From Phyllostachys edulis (Eukaryota > Streptophyta > Magnoliopsida > Poales > Poaceae): a stretch of 64,000 bases of DNA. The notes beneath the pieces were generated by a model. That model was given only the letters and a program-made list of their open reading frames with translations, ran no database searches and was not told where the DNA came from. The stretch lies in assembly GCA_036346405.1 (NCBI GenBank), contig CM070561.1, forward strand, positions 3,288,834 to 3,352,833, read 5' to 3'. Below, piece by piece: positions 1-12,250 of the stretch. The position numbers and the translations under genes were made by a program. The stretch's first letter is position 1. Every line of letters begins with the position of its first letter.

Positions 1-396
1 CCAGTCTGACCGCCAGCCACTTGACCCGATGCTTGGCTGGTCTGACCGCCAGTGATGGCCGGTCTAACCGCCTCCCTAGCCGGTCTAACCACCCTTTGCC
101 TGACAACATATGAACTTCGCCGAAAACGAGTGTTTTGACAAACCCTCAACGCCATTGCCTATTGTATCATCATCCTAAGATCGTGAGCATATCCCTATGA
201 TATCCACACCCTCCTTGATATGTAGTCGGTTGGATTGAGGATCAATGAGGCTGCTAAAAGTTGTGAGCCGATTGACGCTCCGACCACTCCTACGACCACA
301 CAGAATGTTGGCCTTATGAAGGTTGGTAACCGAACAGAAATATCTATTCTAGATGAAGAATTTTCATCACCTAAGTAACTTTGATTGTTAATTTAG

Positions 397-939
397 GCGG
401 TTATCGTGGACTCCAATGTGGTCATTCAGGACCTGCCGGTTGCTACCATGGCAACTGTTCTGGAGACCGATGAGACCACACCTTCCGACCCCATGGTCAG
501 GGATCTTATTCTTAACCAATTGGTCGAGAATATTGCTTCTGACCTTCAATTGGAGGACGTAGCAGGTCTAACTAGCCCTACCGGTCTAGAGCCAGTGAAA
601 TCAGTTGAAAAGAAGAGGAAGGCAAGCGTGGCAGATTTTGCGTCGGCACGCTTCAAGATTAAGACCAAAAAAATGACCAGGTATGTATACACGAAATGAA
701 GACTTATGTAAGTAATTACCTCTGATGTTTTTTAGAGTCTTGAACTCCTTTTCTTCTTGTCGTTATAGATCCTCTGGTATTCCAGTTGACAACGACTAGA
801 GCACCCTTCAGGAGAAGGCTCCTGAAGAGGTTGAGCCAGCCCCCGAGCAGGTGGTAGCACCAACTCAAGAACTCGTGCTGGCTCCGACCACGCCTGCGGA
901 GGTGGTGGTTTCGACCACACCTGTGGAGGTGGCGGTCCA
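397..939 (+). pseudogene. Antisense accessory gene of the Tat-like element, 5' part
   Basis: This runs opposite to gag-pol. One exon (397-680) follows an acceptor ending in AG at 396 and ends at a clear GTATGT donor. An 88-bp intron (681-768) follows, then a second exon that runs to the solo LTR. The protein is acidic and rich in V, E, P and T in its second exon, with repeated Glu-Val-Val/Ala blocks. A TAG stop occurs early in the second exon, near 796. The frame resumes beyond the nested LTR at 6251: the codon split by the insertion rebuilds exactly when the LTR and one target copy are left out. Such spliced antisense ORFs are known from plant Ty3/gypsy elements, and their function is unknown. 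Sequence from about 240 to 380 also looks coding and may be an earlier exon. Confidence 0.6.
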
Positions 940-3900
940 TGTGAGACCCCGACGTTTATTAGGCTCATAATACTTAGTCATCCAATTGACCCTAGTATTA
1001 TCAACCAAATAAACCCAGTCTCGAGAGATGTATACTTCCCAGAATGCAGTATACATACCTCACAACAAAAGGATGTATCAATTCCATACAACACATAGTA
1101 CATAAGCAACAAACCAGAAGTTAATATTAATATGGAATAGATATTACAAAAGAGAGGCCCTTAGGCCAAATAACAATAATTACAAAAGATAACAATGAAG
1201 CAAAAGTGCCATAAAGATGGCCCAAAATAAGAGCCAACCAAAGGTGCCTTTAGCCCACAAGGCAATCGACCAGGACCGCCAAGCTAGTCGCTCTCCCAAC
1301 CATCAAGACTCACAAAAGTAAAGCCCTTTGGGCTCTACCTCCTCTGCAACAAAGTTGTTAAGCAAAGCAAATGAGTACAATAAATTGTTTATTGTACTTG
1401 CAAGACTGACGTGTAAGATAACAGAACTATAATTTAGCTACATGCAAGCTTTATTTAAGTGGATGAGGCTTTGGACTCATTTTAGCATAAAGCAACATTT
1501 ATTTGCAATAACATAGTAGATTGAAAGCAATTTGGCAAAGCATTTTAATTGTTGAAATAACAACGCGATAATAACATAATAACAACAACAAGAACAACCT
1601 GGAAGTGACTGACCCAATAGTCACCACAACAATAGCATGAACTCCCCGTTCATACCAACCATGTCAAGTTTTAATTAAAGGTTGTAGTCTAGTCTTGAAC
1701 GACCTTACCAAGCATGTCCATAACCTAGGACGAGGCTATTCAATAGTTTTATCCTGCGCAGGTGTACCATTGTACCCACACGCCGACCGCCTTTCCTTTA
1801 AGCACACTACCTTAGGTGTTCAAGCACGGCTAAGTCCTACGAGACATTTCCAATGGACAATGCTAATTTGAGTCGCACAACCCACGGGAGAAGGAGACAT
1901 CACACAACCTTCCCGAAGCTAATGCTCCTCCCACATCACACACACATTTTATCTTTAAAACACACCAACCGAGCGACCCCAATTAACACCGCCCAGAGTA
2001 CTTAGTCAAGAGGGTTCCATATGCCCCTCGTGTGGTTAGTACGTGAAATCGCTGGCTTAGTGACCCAAGTACTCGGTCCTTAGGGACCCCTGCATACCAC
2101 CACATCCAAAAACCACGCCATCCATCCAATATGCCCAAGTCTAAATCAATCTTTTATTTTCAGTTTTTGATTTTACAAATTAATCAAAGCACAAGTCTTT
2201 GGACATATAGGAGTAATAATCAGTTTTGAGTGATCAAGACCATCGACTAAGTCGATGATCGCCCAATACTACCGATAGCTAAGCATGTCTAAGCAATTTA
2301 AATCGAAACTACTAAGTGATAGGAGCTCATCCAACGAGCTCCCACCACAGCAAATAACCTAGGCTCATGGTAGTAGAGGATAAACAATTCCTACAGATTA
2401 TGCAACTATAGGCTTGCTAGCGACATTTAACACAAAGTAGCATGCATACATAGAAGTAAAACAAAGTATTAAGCTTCAAAGTAATGGGACATGATGGAAA
2501 TGATCAAACTGCTTGCCTTATTGCTGGTGGTCACTTTGTTGCGGAGGGTCACTCTCGGGATCACCACAAATGTCGAAGCCTAACGGAAAAGCGAGAAAGA
2601 ACCGATAAGAACGACGAAACACAACAAAGACAGCACAACAAACGAACTCCAAATTCTCTGAATTTTCTACAGCAGCAAGAGGGTGATTTTTAGGGAATAT
2701 TGCAACAAGAACCAATTGATTTGGATTCTCAATGCAAAAGATATGAGCAAAACAATTCTGCTCAGCCTATTAATTAGAAATATGTTACTGTTCATCGCTA
2801 AATTTTCTAGAATAGAAGTGAAGCTGAAATTTTTACTGTAAAACCAGCACCTCATGAGATGAATAACACAATTGAGTTCACCTCATCTGGAGCTATATTG
2901 CACTCTCTACAAATTTTCAAAAACAAGAACTTGAACAAAATTATAATACACAAGTCCTCATTTTCCTAGCAGCAACATGCTCAAAACTAATTTTCACAGT
3001 GAGTTCACTAAGAGAGGAAACCAACAAAGTTGGGCTCACCCAAAAATAGTCTATAGAGCATTAGTTATGTATTTTACAAGTTAAGCATTGATTTAAGTGC
3101 ACATTTTAAAGTTGGTTTTAAAATCTAATGGCAAACTGTGCTCTGGAGCTGAACTCAACTTACAATCATTTTTGGATTAAAGTCAAGTTCAAAACAGAGC
3201 CAACACAATTTGACTGACCTCATTTGGAATTAAAATGAAAGAGATATGAAATTCTAAAGTCTATACCTTATTTCAGTTTAACTAAGACCTCACCGAATTT
3301 CTAAACTCACAAGGGTATGGGAGGACGTGAGCCACGATCTCAGATCCAACGGCTCAAGATCTCCCAGAGAACATCACACACGCGCACGTGAAGGTCCAGA
3401 GGTCCTGGACCTCTTAGCAACTCACATGCGCGAGGTGAGGGGGAGGTCGTGACTGTAGATGCGAAATCCAACGGACCACAACACAGGAAGGAGGTCCGGA
3501 ACGGACCAGATCTAAAGGGGAGGTCCTCAACGGTGAGATCTTCCAAAGGAAGATCTAAACTATCAAGATCTCCCCAAGGAAGATCTGCATCGTCAAGACC
3601 TCACGGGAGGTCTGGGACGGTCCAGATGTTCCAAGGAGGTCCTCGATGGTTCAGATCGTCGAGGAGGACCTTGACGGTTAAGATCTACCCGGGAGGTCAT
3701 GAACTACCGAGACAACCTAGGGAGGTCCTAAGGGAGGTCTAATTCTACAGACCTCCGAGGAGGTCAGGACGGCCACGATTGCGCAAGGAGGTCTTGGGCG
3801 CTCCAGATCTCCTCGGAGGAGGTCTCGATGTCCTGCACCAGCGCCTTAACTTCGCGCAAGACGCGTGCTTGGACATGAATAAATGCGCTTGGACATCAAG

Positions 3901-6245
3901 GAGGTCAGCTACGCGCGGGAGGTCTTAAATGCGCACATTAAACGGTGGATTAAAGGCAGTTAAGACATCCAATGATTACAATGATTGGAACACATGATTA
4001 GCACATTAAAATGGTGAAGCTTTGTCCTAAAAACGACAATGACACGCCGGACGTCCGACAAAATCGGCGAAAGAAGATGTGGTCATCGCGGCGATGTAGA
4101 CCTCGCCGGCGAGATCCACGAGACCGTTGGGTCCGCAATAACCATGCGCACCCAAAGGACCTCCTCTCAACGGCGGCGACGGCCTTGAACGCCGGCGAGC
4201 CGGAGAGGACAACGAAGACAAGCACACGCAGAAACCAAAATGCAAAAGGGAAGCTCCGCGCGACATCCAACCAAGCGTGTGCCCAATTTAAAAGCTCGCG
4301 ACCTCATACATGCGGGTGCCAGTAGCTAAAGGACTATCGAGGAGTACAGGAGGTCCTAAGGTGCCGAGGAGGTCGAGGAAGGAGGACCTGTGCCGGGAGG
4401 AAGGGTGCTCCACAGCCCAAAGCTTCAACTTCAAGCTCCACTTTGTCCCCCTCTGCAAATGCCCAACAATATCAAGTTAGGCCTTGGTCCCAGAGGGTAG
4501 GGCACAAATGGAAGCAAGGAGAAAAGGAGGAAAAACTCCAGGGACCCTTGTCCACCGAGGAGCTTCAAGCTTCTCAACAATGGCGCCAAGAGGGAGGAGA
4601 GGAAAGCTCAAATGACACGGTGCAAGCTTAGAGCTTAGAAGTGTGCCAAAGAAGCTAAGGGAGGAACCCAATGGTGACTTATAGCCTGAGTGAAGGTTAT
4701 GAGCTGGGGCTAAGCTCCATGGTGAGCTTAGCCCACGGGTTGGTCCATGGGATGGACATGACCTAAAGTTGACAAGGGGCGGTGTCTTGACCGATGAGAT
4801 GAAAGTCGACCAAGCATTAAATGCGGTCAAGAAAGAGTCATTAAAGGGCAGAGGCTCGGCGCGATTAACTCCACCGCTCAGAGCACGCATGCGCGCCAGA
4901 GGAAGGAGAAGAACAGGAGGTCTTTATGACCGTTGGATAAGACACGGGAGGTCCTAACCATCGGATCCAATTTTTGAACCGTTATGTTTTAAGTGGCCGG
5001 GAGGAGGTCCCACCACACGATCAAGGATGGGGAGGTCGTGGCCTCCGATTTTTTAATCGCAAAACGCGTGAGGAAAAGGGACAGAGGTCCAAAGCGTTGG
5101 ATCTCCATCCAACAGTCGCGGACCTCCGGTGAGGACTTAACCGCACGCGATCAAAAAGACATGAGGGAGGTCATGGCCTTTGGATTTAAATCCAAGGGCA
5201 CACAATGACCGGGAGGTGCGATATGATGCGCAACAGCAAGGGAGGTCAGACTGTTAGATTTAGATCTAAGGGTTCCGATCAAAAGAGGTGGAGGTCTGAG
5301 CTTGCGCAACGCACAAGGGAGGTCATAGCCTTTAGATTTAGATCTAAGGGCTACGATTTCACGTCTTGTTGGGAGGTGCAGTGCGCATGAGACAAAGGAG
5401 GTCGTGGTAGTAGATTTTAATCTAACGGTGCACAACAAAAGATGGGGGAGGTTGTGAGTGCTTGATAACACTGGGAGGTCGTGAGCTGTTGGATCTGATC
5501 CAACGGCTACGACCTTGGTTAGGTGGGAGGTTTGTTTAGTTTAGGTTGAGAGGAGGAGGTCGGGGCCATGGATCTTGGATCCAAGGGCTATGACCTCACG
5601 TGGTGGGATGACCTCGACCGAGTATGTTGAGGAGGAGGTCGTGGGTGTTGGATTTGATCCAACGGCCACGACCGATCAAGGTGGAGATGGGGTCTCATTG
5701 AGGTGCAGACATGGTTGAAATTGGACCCGACTTTGAATATGGCTAGCCCAAGGAACAGTGTAGGCTTTTAAATTTAGTTTTTAACAAATTGAAACTTACG
5801 AGAATTATTTGAGATAGCAAATGAACTCCAAATTTAATGAAATTTTAACTGGAGCTTGCTGACAATGAGATCAACCTTGCATAAAATTTCCAGAGGTTAT
5901 TATGCGATGCATTTTTCTCAGGAAATTCACGAAGGTTGTTTAAAGGATTGTTTTGCCTCCAAAAATTATCAACAAGTGTTATAACTCATGATATGTTTCA
6001 GAAGGGTCCCATATCAGTTTTTGGGACCAAGGAAAAATATATTCCAAATGTTTGACACAAGATTTAAGATAATTGGAGAATGAGTTTGATTTTTGGTCAA
6101 CAAGAGCTTTGTGTTTTTGAATTACACAACTCTTGGACAATAATTACATAAGATTTTAGGGTTTTTCAAGATGTGAGAAAAAGTTTTAATTTCTCCACAT
6201 ATAATTATACTTGATTAACCCTAATTATACATTTGGGATGTTACA
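940..6245 (-). mobile_element. Long (5.3 kb) solo LTR, gypsy-type, with 5-bp target duplication
   Basis: The element begins TGTGAGACCCC and ends GGGATGTTACA. It is flanked by GTCCA at 935-939 and again at 6246-6250. No second copy of either end occurs inside, no gag or pol is seen, and removing the element plus one GTCCA restores the reading frame of the antisense gene around it. It is therefore a solo LTR or a very large non-coding derivative. The ends match the LTRs at 18827-23394, 39215-42876 and 49258-50477; read on the minus strand it goes from TGTAACATCCC to GGGGTCTCACA. A motif near 1375-1415, ending in GTACTTGCAAG, has a counterpart in the 18827 copy near 22800. Members of this class have very long LTRs, but the family name is not known to me. 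Confidence 0.85.
3335..5720. repeat. Degenerate array of GGAGGTC units with palindromic GATC cores, inside the solo LTR
   Basis: The heptamer GGAGGTC (or GAGGTC) recurs every few tens of bases. It is often followed by a short near-palindrome such as TTGGATCTGATCCAA or TTTAGATTTAGATCTAA and then a CGG or GGG. Clear units with the palindrome lie near 5165, 5245, 5320, 5400, 5470, 5570 and 5640. Around 3340-3840 the heptamers are denser and the palindromes less regular. Spacing is irregular, so this is not a simple satellite. No coding potential is convincing here; the open frames are by-products of the repeat. What it does, if anything, is unknown. Confidence 0.7.
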
Positions 6246-6250
6246 GTCCA

Positions 6251-7364
6251 TGAGGAATCTCAGCAAGTTCCAACCCTTGCTGAGAGTTCCTCTCGCAGAG
6301 TCACTTTTCCTCATCGCCTTCGGATCTTCAAAGATGAAGAACTTAATGAAGCGTGGGGAAGAATTTCGGACCATTAAGCAATGGTGAGTCCTGACTTCAT
6401 TTTTGTCGAATACAACAACATGACAATTGAGGTAATCTTCCATGACTACTTTTAATGGCCTTTCCCTTAGGAAATACCTAAAGGATTTTGCTATATATTT
6501 TTTTGTAGCATTTTGTGGAGAATATCGCTGTGGTTGGAGGACTGACCCAGCGAATAAAGAACTTGGAGAAAAAGGACTCCGAATTAGAAAGTAAGCACCC
6601 TTTCAGTATCTTCTTCTCTCCTTATTTACCATTTGGTACCTTTTCTTTTAACTGATTCTTCACTTTATCATGTTTGATAGATTCAGAAAAGTTTAAAGAA
6701 GAAGTTAGGGCTAAAGAAGCTATAATTACCAAGCTTAAAGAAGAGTGTCAGAACAAGGACCGGTCGATCGAATATCTGACGACCAGGCATAAGGAAGTTC
6801 TTGACACTTTTGAGAAGAAGAACGAAGATAACCGGTCGTAAACTTGACCAGTGTATTACCTTTTCCTAGTCGTATGTACTTATATTTTGGTTTACTCGTA
6901 CATAGCAAACTCAAACATTGAGGCGAGCGGAAAAGGCTCTTGAGTTCGAGCGTGGCAAGGAGATAGCCTCTGGGCAAAGTCTTGAAGAAAAGGTCAAAGC
7001 CTTCAACAAGATGCTCTTCGATATGGGGTCGGGAACGCAACTGCCCAATCTAGGAGATCCCACGGAGAAGATCAACTACCTTGGCCAACAGCTCGAGGAC
7101 CTCAGGGGTGTCCTCAAGACAACTCGGGATAACCATGCGCAGACCATGTTTAAATCTGTCAAGAATGGAGTTAGTTTTGCTTTAGCAAAACTAAAAGTTT
7201 CTGACCCTTCCATAAATCTCCAAACTGTTGAGGAAGACTTCAACTGCTCGGGAGAAGAAGCAACCAAAGTGTTCGAGAAAATGACACCTCATAGACATAA
7301 GGTTGCGGAGGAAATGGAGGTTGGGTCTCCACGCAGCGATCAGTCTAGTGGCTCCGAGAAGTAA
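6251..7364 (+). pseudogene. Antisense accessory gene of the Tat-like element, 3' part (coiled coil)
   Basis: The gene continues after the nested LTR. The exon from 6251 ends at a donor at 6432. Further exons are visible at 6509-6590, 6681-6834 and 6906-7364, with acceptors ending TTTTGTAG, TTTGATAG and CATAG. The protein is rich in Glu, Lys, Leu and Gln with heptad-like spacing, as in the coiled-coil part of predicted plant proteins labelled putative gypsy type transposon. It ends in a Ser-rich acidic tail and TAA. One in-frame TAA (near 6375) and one junction (6834/6906) out of phase show decay. It lies downstream of integrase and reads towards it, as in other plant elements with antisense ORFs. 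No function can be assigned. Confidence 0.6.
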
Positions 7365-8399
7365 AATAATGTAATATTTTGACAATTGTAAATAAAACTT
7401 ACCTTTTATCATCAATGAAGTCTTTGTTTTGTCTTCCTAAATTCGTTGAATACTCATATATTTCCTAGCCCCCGACTGCTGGTGTCAGTAGAAGAGCTTT
7501 ACTAAAGAAGCAATAGACCAAGAAAATGAGCAATAGCTATGACCACGGTACAGAGCATATGCTGATTATGTTACTGAAAATGATCTAAGTAGCACTAGAA
7601 AATCAATGTGGTCGGAACCAGCGTGTGATTTCGACTAGTTTTAGATCTTTTCTATAATCGAAATACTGTGTAGTACCTTGTGTGGATGGAAGATTGTTTA
7701 AGACTTGTATTGAGTGATAAGAAAATATGCAAATATGTATGCAAAAAACGACAAGTGATCTTGTTTATATATCTTATCCAAAACTGATCGTAAAGGTTGT
7801 TAAGAACGAGAGACTAAAAGAAACAATTTGCGAAACGTGTTCGTGCTCAAGTTCCGACTAGCAGCGATGATCATAAGAAATAGACCGTCGCTAGGAAGCT
7901 CCTTTCAGTGGGCAGGACCACGTGCGGAGAAGGAGAGACTTCGACTAGGAGGCTTTCCGTGTCCCGACCAGTAGCCAAAATAGGAGTGGAACAGAATGTT
8001 GAAGGTAAGAAATGTAGTCTCCGAAATCTTAAGCATGTAAAGTAATATATGAAGTTGCATGTGTGATGCTCCCGTTACTCATATAATTCTTTAAGAAAAT
8101 AGTGTTGGTCGCGCGTAAGAACCATTGTCTAAATGGTCACGACTAGGACCCTTACGGCGTGTGACTTATATATCATAGCCATAGAGTAATAGAGATCCGT
8201 AAGAAAGGATATCGGAGAGAATTTGGTCTTCTCCGACCATTTAAACAAGAATAGTATTCGAACCAGATGATAAGATAGACATATAGACAACATCATTCAT
8301 CGGAAAGCAAAGGAAATGCATTTTTATTAATAAATTGAAATAATGGAAAATACAATTATACAAAGAACTTACGCAATTGGTCAATTTTCCAAGAGTTGG
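7365..8399. other. Spacer between convergent antisense gene and integrase; no gene seen
   Basis: About 1 kb of non-coding retrotransposon sequence separates the stop codon of the plus-strand coiled-coil gene from the end of the minus-strand integrase region. An AATAAA-like signal at 7391 lies just after the plus-strand stop and could serve as its polyadenylation signal. No LTR ends or conserved ORFs were recognised here. Confidence 0.5.
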
Positions 8400-9588
8400 G
8401 CAAAACTCGTCTGTCTAACATAGCTAGTCGTACCAAACCAGGTCGGGTGACTTTGACCACAGTGTATGGACCTTCCCATTTGGGAGAAAGTTTATCACGA
8501 TTAGGCTGATTCTGAATTCATCGTAGAACTAGATCACGTACAGCTAGGCTGCGAAATTGCACCTTATGACTGTTGTACCTTTGCATGGCTTGTTGGTAAA
8601 CTGCCGATCATATGAGGGCTTGGTTTCGTCGTTCTTCAAGGAAATTAACATCGTCGAGTCTTCGTTGAATCTGATTGCTCTCATCGAAACAATCAGTTCG
8701 AGCAGAGCCTATTTTCAGTTATGGAGGAAGCATGGCTTCAGCACCATAAACCAGAAAAAATAGAGTTTCACCGGTGGCATGACTAGTCATGGTTCAAACA
8801 TCCCATAACACAGAAGGAAGTTCTTGAACCCAAGTTCCTGACCGTTTGATTAACTGGTCGAACACTCGGCGTTTTATTCCTTGCATTATAATACCATTTA
8901 CCCACTCTACTGCTCCATTGCTCTGTGGATGAGCGACAGAAGCGAAATGTACCTTGATACCTAGATTGTTGTAGAATTCCTGAAAATTCCCGCTAGAGAA
9001 CTAGGTATCGTTGTCTATGATACGACTGGGTATACCAAATCGTGTGATCACGTTTTTTGTGAGGAACCTCTTAGTGGCTTCAGTTGTTGTTTTAACAACT
9101 GGCTCGGCTTCTATCTATTTTGTAAATATGTCAATCATGACGAAAAGGAATTCGAAGCCCCCAGGTGCTCTTGGGAAAGGTTCCAGAATGTCTAGTCCCC
9201 AGGTTGCAAAAGGCCAAGAAAGAGGTATGGTTTGCAAAGCTTGTGCCGGCTGATGTACTTGTCGACTATGGAATTGATGTTATACGCGCTTCATCACGAG
9301 CTCTTTTGCATCATAAAGGGCAGTTGACCAATAGTATCCTTACCTGAAGGCTTTACCGACCAACGTTCTGTAGAAATGATGTGCTTCACAGACTCCTTCA
9401 TGAATGTCGGATAGCAGCTTAATGCCATCCATTTGAGATATGCATCTCATCAACACTTCGTGAGATCCTCGTTTATATAAGGTACTTTTGATCAGAGTGT
9501 ATGATTTGGCTTTTCGAGCTATACGATTAGCCTTTACAACATCTTCAGGAATAATGTCATGCTGAAGATAATTATAGATTGACGTCAT
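8400..9588 (-). pseudogene. Ty3/gypsy integrase, decayed
   Basis: Integrase joins the cDNA copy to host DNA. The N-terminal zinc-binding region is read at 9340-9588, with His and Cys residues spaced as in the HHCC fold, though one Cys of the pair is not obvious. The catalytic core follows towards 8400 in broken frames. A WGLDILGPF motif holds the first Asp, an IDND motif the second, and a region ending in NGAVEWVN the third acidic residue. The C-terminal part holds the conserved WEGPYTVVK motif near 8470. Several stops and frame changes interrupt it. It follows the second RNase H directly, which is the Ty3/gypsy order. Confidence 0.8.
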
Positions 9589-9630
9589 CCATTCTCTACC
9601 GTGATTGTGACGGCGCCAACCATCAACGAT

Positions 9631-10131
9631 CTATGGAGCATCCATGTTCTTAGGATCGATTTGTATGACCTCTAGTGGAACATCTATGTCCTCGAAATGC
9701 TCGACTACCAAGGGTGAATCGAGTTGCTCGAGAAAAACTCTGGGCGGGACAAGTGACCTGGTGGAGGCTATCCGTGCCAACTGGTCTGCTAGAAAGTTTT
9801 CCTTTATAGGAATGTGTTGGATCTGGAAACCGAAGAAGTGTGTTTTGAGTTTCCGTACTTCCACCAGATAAGATGACATCTTGGTACTTGAGCATTGATA
9901 CTCTTTTCTAACTTGATTCGCTACTAGTTGAGAATCGCCTTTCACTAGCAATTTACGAATCCTGAGCGAACGAGCTGCTCGGAGTCCTGCTAGTAAACCT
10001 TCATATTCTGCCACATTGTTTGTAGCAGGAAAGTTTAACTGGATGGCGTACTTGATGTGTGCTCCAGTAGGGGATATCAAGACGACTTCAGCCCCTGAGC
10101 TTTTGAGCATCAAGGAGCCGTTGAAGTACAT
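9631..10131 (-). pseudogene. Second RNase H (archaeal-type) domain of the Tat-like polyprotein
   Basis: This 166-residue open segment has the fold signature of type I RNase H. It opens with YFNGSL, then has NNVAEYEGLLAGL carrying the catalytic Glu, KGDSQLV carrying an Asp, and LADQLARIA near the end. In this family the first motif is normally Y-F-D-G-S, so the first catalytic Asp is Asn here and the enzyme should be inactive. A second RNase H after the retroviral one is known from the Tat group and supports the lineage call. It follows the RT/RNase H segment and precedes integrase. Confidence 0.85.
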
Positions 10132-10140
10132 TATCCACTC

Positions 10141-10863
10141 ATGGTGGTATTCGTACTTGGGCTTTTAGGTGGGTTCAGGGTTTGTCTATTCGGCAATGAA
10201 TTCTGCTATTGCCTGGGACTTGATTGCTATTCGTGAGATGAAATGGAGGTCGAACGCCCCAAGCTCGACCGCCCATTTTGCTATTCGCCCTGATGATTCC
10301 TTGTTTCCAAGGACTTGACCTAAGGGATATCTAGTTGGTACGACTACTTTGTGAGCCTATAAGTAATGCCTTAGTTTCCTTGAAACCATAAGGAGACCAT
10401 AAAGCAGCTTTTGTACCTGTGGATATCATTCATTTGGTCCATGTAAGACTTCGCTTACGTAATAAACCGATCGTTGGATGTTTTCACGTTCCACGACCAG
10501 TACACCACTGACTGTTTGTGGCGTTGCAGCCACATAAATCAACAATGTTTCTCTCGATCTCGAAGAGACTAAGATCAGGGCACACATTATGTACTTTTTA
10601 AGTTTTTCAAAGGCGTAGTCTGTCTCCTTAGTCCACTTGAAACTTCCGTGTTTCTGAAAAAGTTTAAAGAAAGGGAGTTCTTTTTCACCTAATCGTGCTA
10701 TGAAACGACTGAGCGCTGCCATACAGCCGGTTAGTTTTTGGACTTCCTTCTTTGTGGTCGAAGGACGCATCTGGTCGATGTCCGAGATTTTTGCTGGATT
10801 TGTCTCAATACCTCTAGCTAAAACTAGGAACCCAAGAAGCTTTCTAGACGATACTCCGAACAC
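10141..10863 (-). pseudogene. RT thumb/connection and first RNase H of the Ty3/gypsy polyprotein
   Basis: The segment starts in the RT thumb with the motif FLGFLVLARGIETNP, close to the usual gypsy form F-L-G-x-x-V-x-x-x-G-I. It continues into WTKETDYAFEKLKK and a YYVSEVLHGPNE motif, the marks of the tethered RNase H found in gypsy pol. The last part (10141-10425) is broken by stops. In the intact family this domain removes the RNA strand during reverse transcription. It joins the RT segment upstream and the second RNase H downstream. Confidence 0.8.
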
Positions 10864-11668
10864 ACACTTCTCTAGATTTAAGTTGAAGGTTATGCTGTCT
10901 TAAGTTACTGAAAGTCAAGTGTAGGTCGAAAATATGATCGCCAACGTTGATGCTTTTTACGACCAAGTCATCAACATAGGCTTCCAGATTTCGACCGATC
11001 TGAGGATTAAAGGTTTTCCGCATCAACCTTTGGAAAGTCGCAGTAGCGTTTTTGAGATCAAATGATATCTTAACATAGCAGTAAGTGCCATATGGAGTGA
11101 TGAAGAAAGTTTTCTCTCCATCTTCTTTGCTGATATTAATCTGGTGGTACCCTGAGTATGTATCTAAAAAACTTAACAACTCACACCCGAAGGTGGAGTC
11201 TACAAGTTGATTAATGCGTGGAAGGGGAAAGTCATCATTCGGACAAACTTTATTAAGTTTTATGAAGTCAATACACATTCGCCATTTACCATTGCTTTTT
11301 CTAACCATTACAGGGTTAGTGAGCCACTCTGGCTGGTCGACTTCACGAATAAACTCAGCCTTGAGAAGCTTGTCGATCTCCGACTGGATTGCTTCTTTCC
11401 GATCAGGTGCGAAACGCCGAAGCTTTTGCTTGACCATTTTTTTGTCAGACTGAAGAGCTAGCCTGTGCTCGATCACCTCCCTGGGGACTCCGGGCATGTC
11501 GGACGTCTACCAAGCGAATACGTTCTGATTTGCTCAGAGGAAGGAGACGAGCGACTCTTCCTATTTGAGATTGAGTCCTACCTGGACCAGTACCTTTTGG
11601 TCGGACGCATCAGCGTTTCTTGACCCAGACGGAGTGTTGACGCCTCCGGGAGGAGCGCCTTTGGCGAG
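10864..11668 (-). pseudogene. Ty3/gypsy reverse transcriptase
   Basis: The segment carries the ordered RT motifs. They are a DMPGVP start, a basic and acidic region, WRMCIDFIKLNKVCPND (palm entry), FLDTYSGYHQI (catalytic Asp motif A), FITPYGTYCYVKISF, and the YVDDLVVKS box. Motif A reads LDTYSGY and the catalytic box is Y-V-D-D, so the active-site residues survive. The frame is open from 11497 down to 10844; upstream of 11497 it is interrupted (a stop near 11504), and it loses frame again after the YVDD box. The sequence is close to grass Tat-type elements. It is flanked by protease on the upstream side and RNase H downstream. Confidence 0.9.
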
Positions 11669-12250
11669 TCATACCTCCTTTGTCTGGTCGGAAGGCTTTG
11701 ACGCTATCTTTGGCCTTGAGTGCTTGGCCTGCATGGGAGGTGCATTAGTTTCCCTGATCGGAAGCTCATCGACCAGTTCTAAGGACTTCCGGTCACATGC
11801 ATAAGCCATTTTGTGGTCTCCTTGAACCGTGATGACACCCTTCGGTCCTGGCATCTTTAGACTCTGATAACCGTAGTGTGTGGCTATCAGAAATTTTGCA
11901 CGACCGAGGATTCCATTGTATGCGGTTTCGAAATCAACCACATCAAACGAAATTTTCTCTGTTCGGAAGTTGTCGGGTCTTCCAAACATAACCGGTAGGG
12001 ATAGGTGTCCTATTAGTTTGGTGGTAGAATCAGGAACTATGCCGTAGAAGGCATATTTAACAGGTTTCACCTTTGACCTAGGGATCTGCATCTCTTCCAA
12101 TGCTCCCGCAAACAAAATATTTAAAGAACTACCTCCATCTATTAAGACTCGATTAAATTTACAATTGTTAATAGTAGGTTCAACTAAGATAGAAAACTTA
12201 CCTGGTTGAGTCGACGGGATGGGGCAGTCTTCTTTGCTGAAGGATATCAC
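11669..12250 (-). pseudogene. Ty3/gypsy aspartic protease region
   Basis: This open segment of about 193 residues contains the retropepsin active site in the form LIDGGSSLNILF; plant gypsy elements of this kind commonly use DGGSS instead of DTGSS. Downstream are LPVMFGRPDNFRTE and AYNGILGRAKF, which correspond to the flap and the hydrophobic ILGR motif. It then runs into a linker and the RT. The protease processes the polyprotein in an active element. No stop falls within the segment. Confidence 0.8.

Noticed and set aside
940..6245. Complete LTR retrotransposon with two LTRs
   Set aside because: No second copy of either terminus and no gag or pol were found; the target duplication lies at the ends of the single block.
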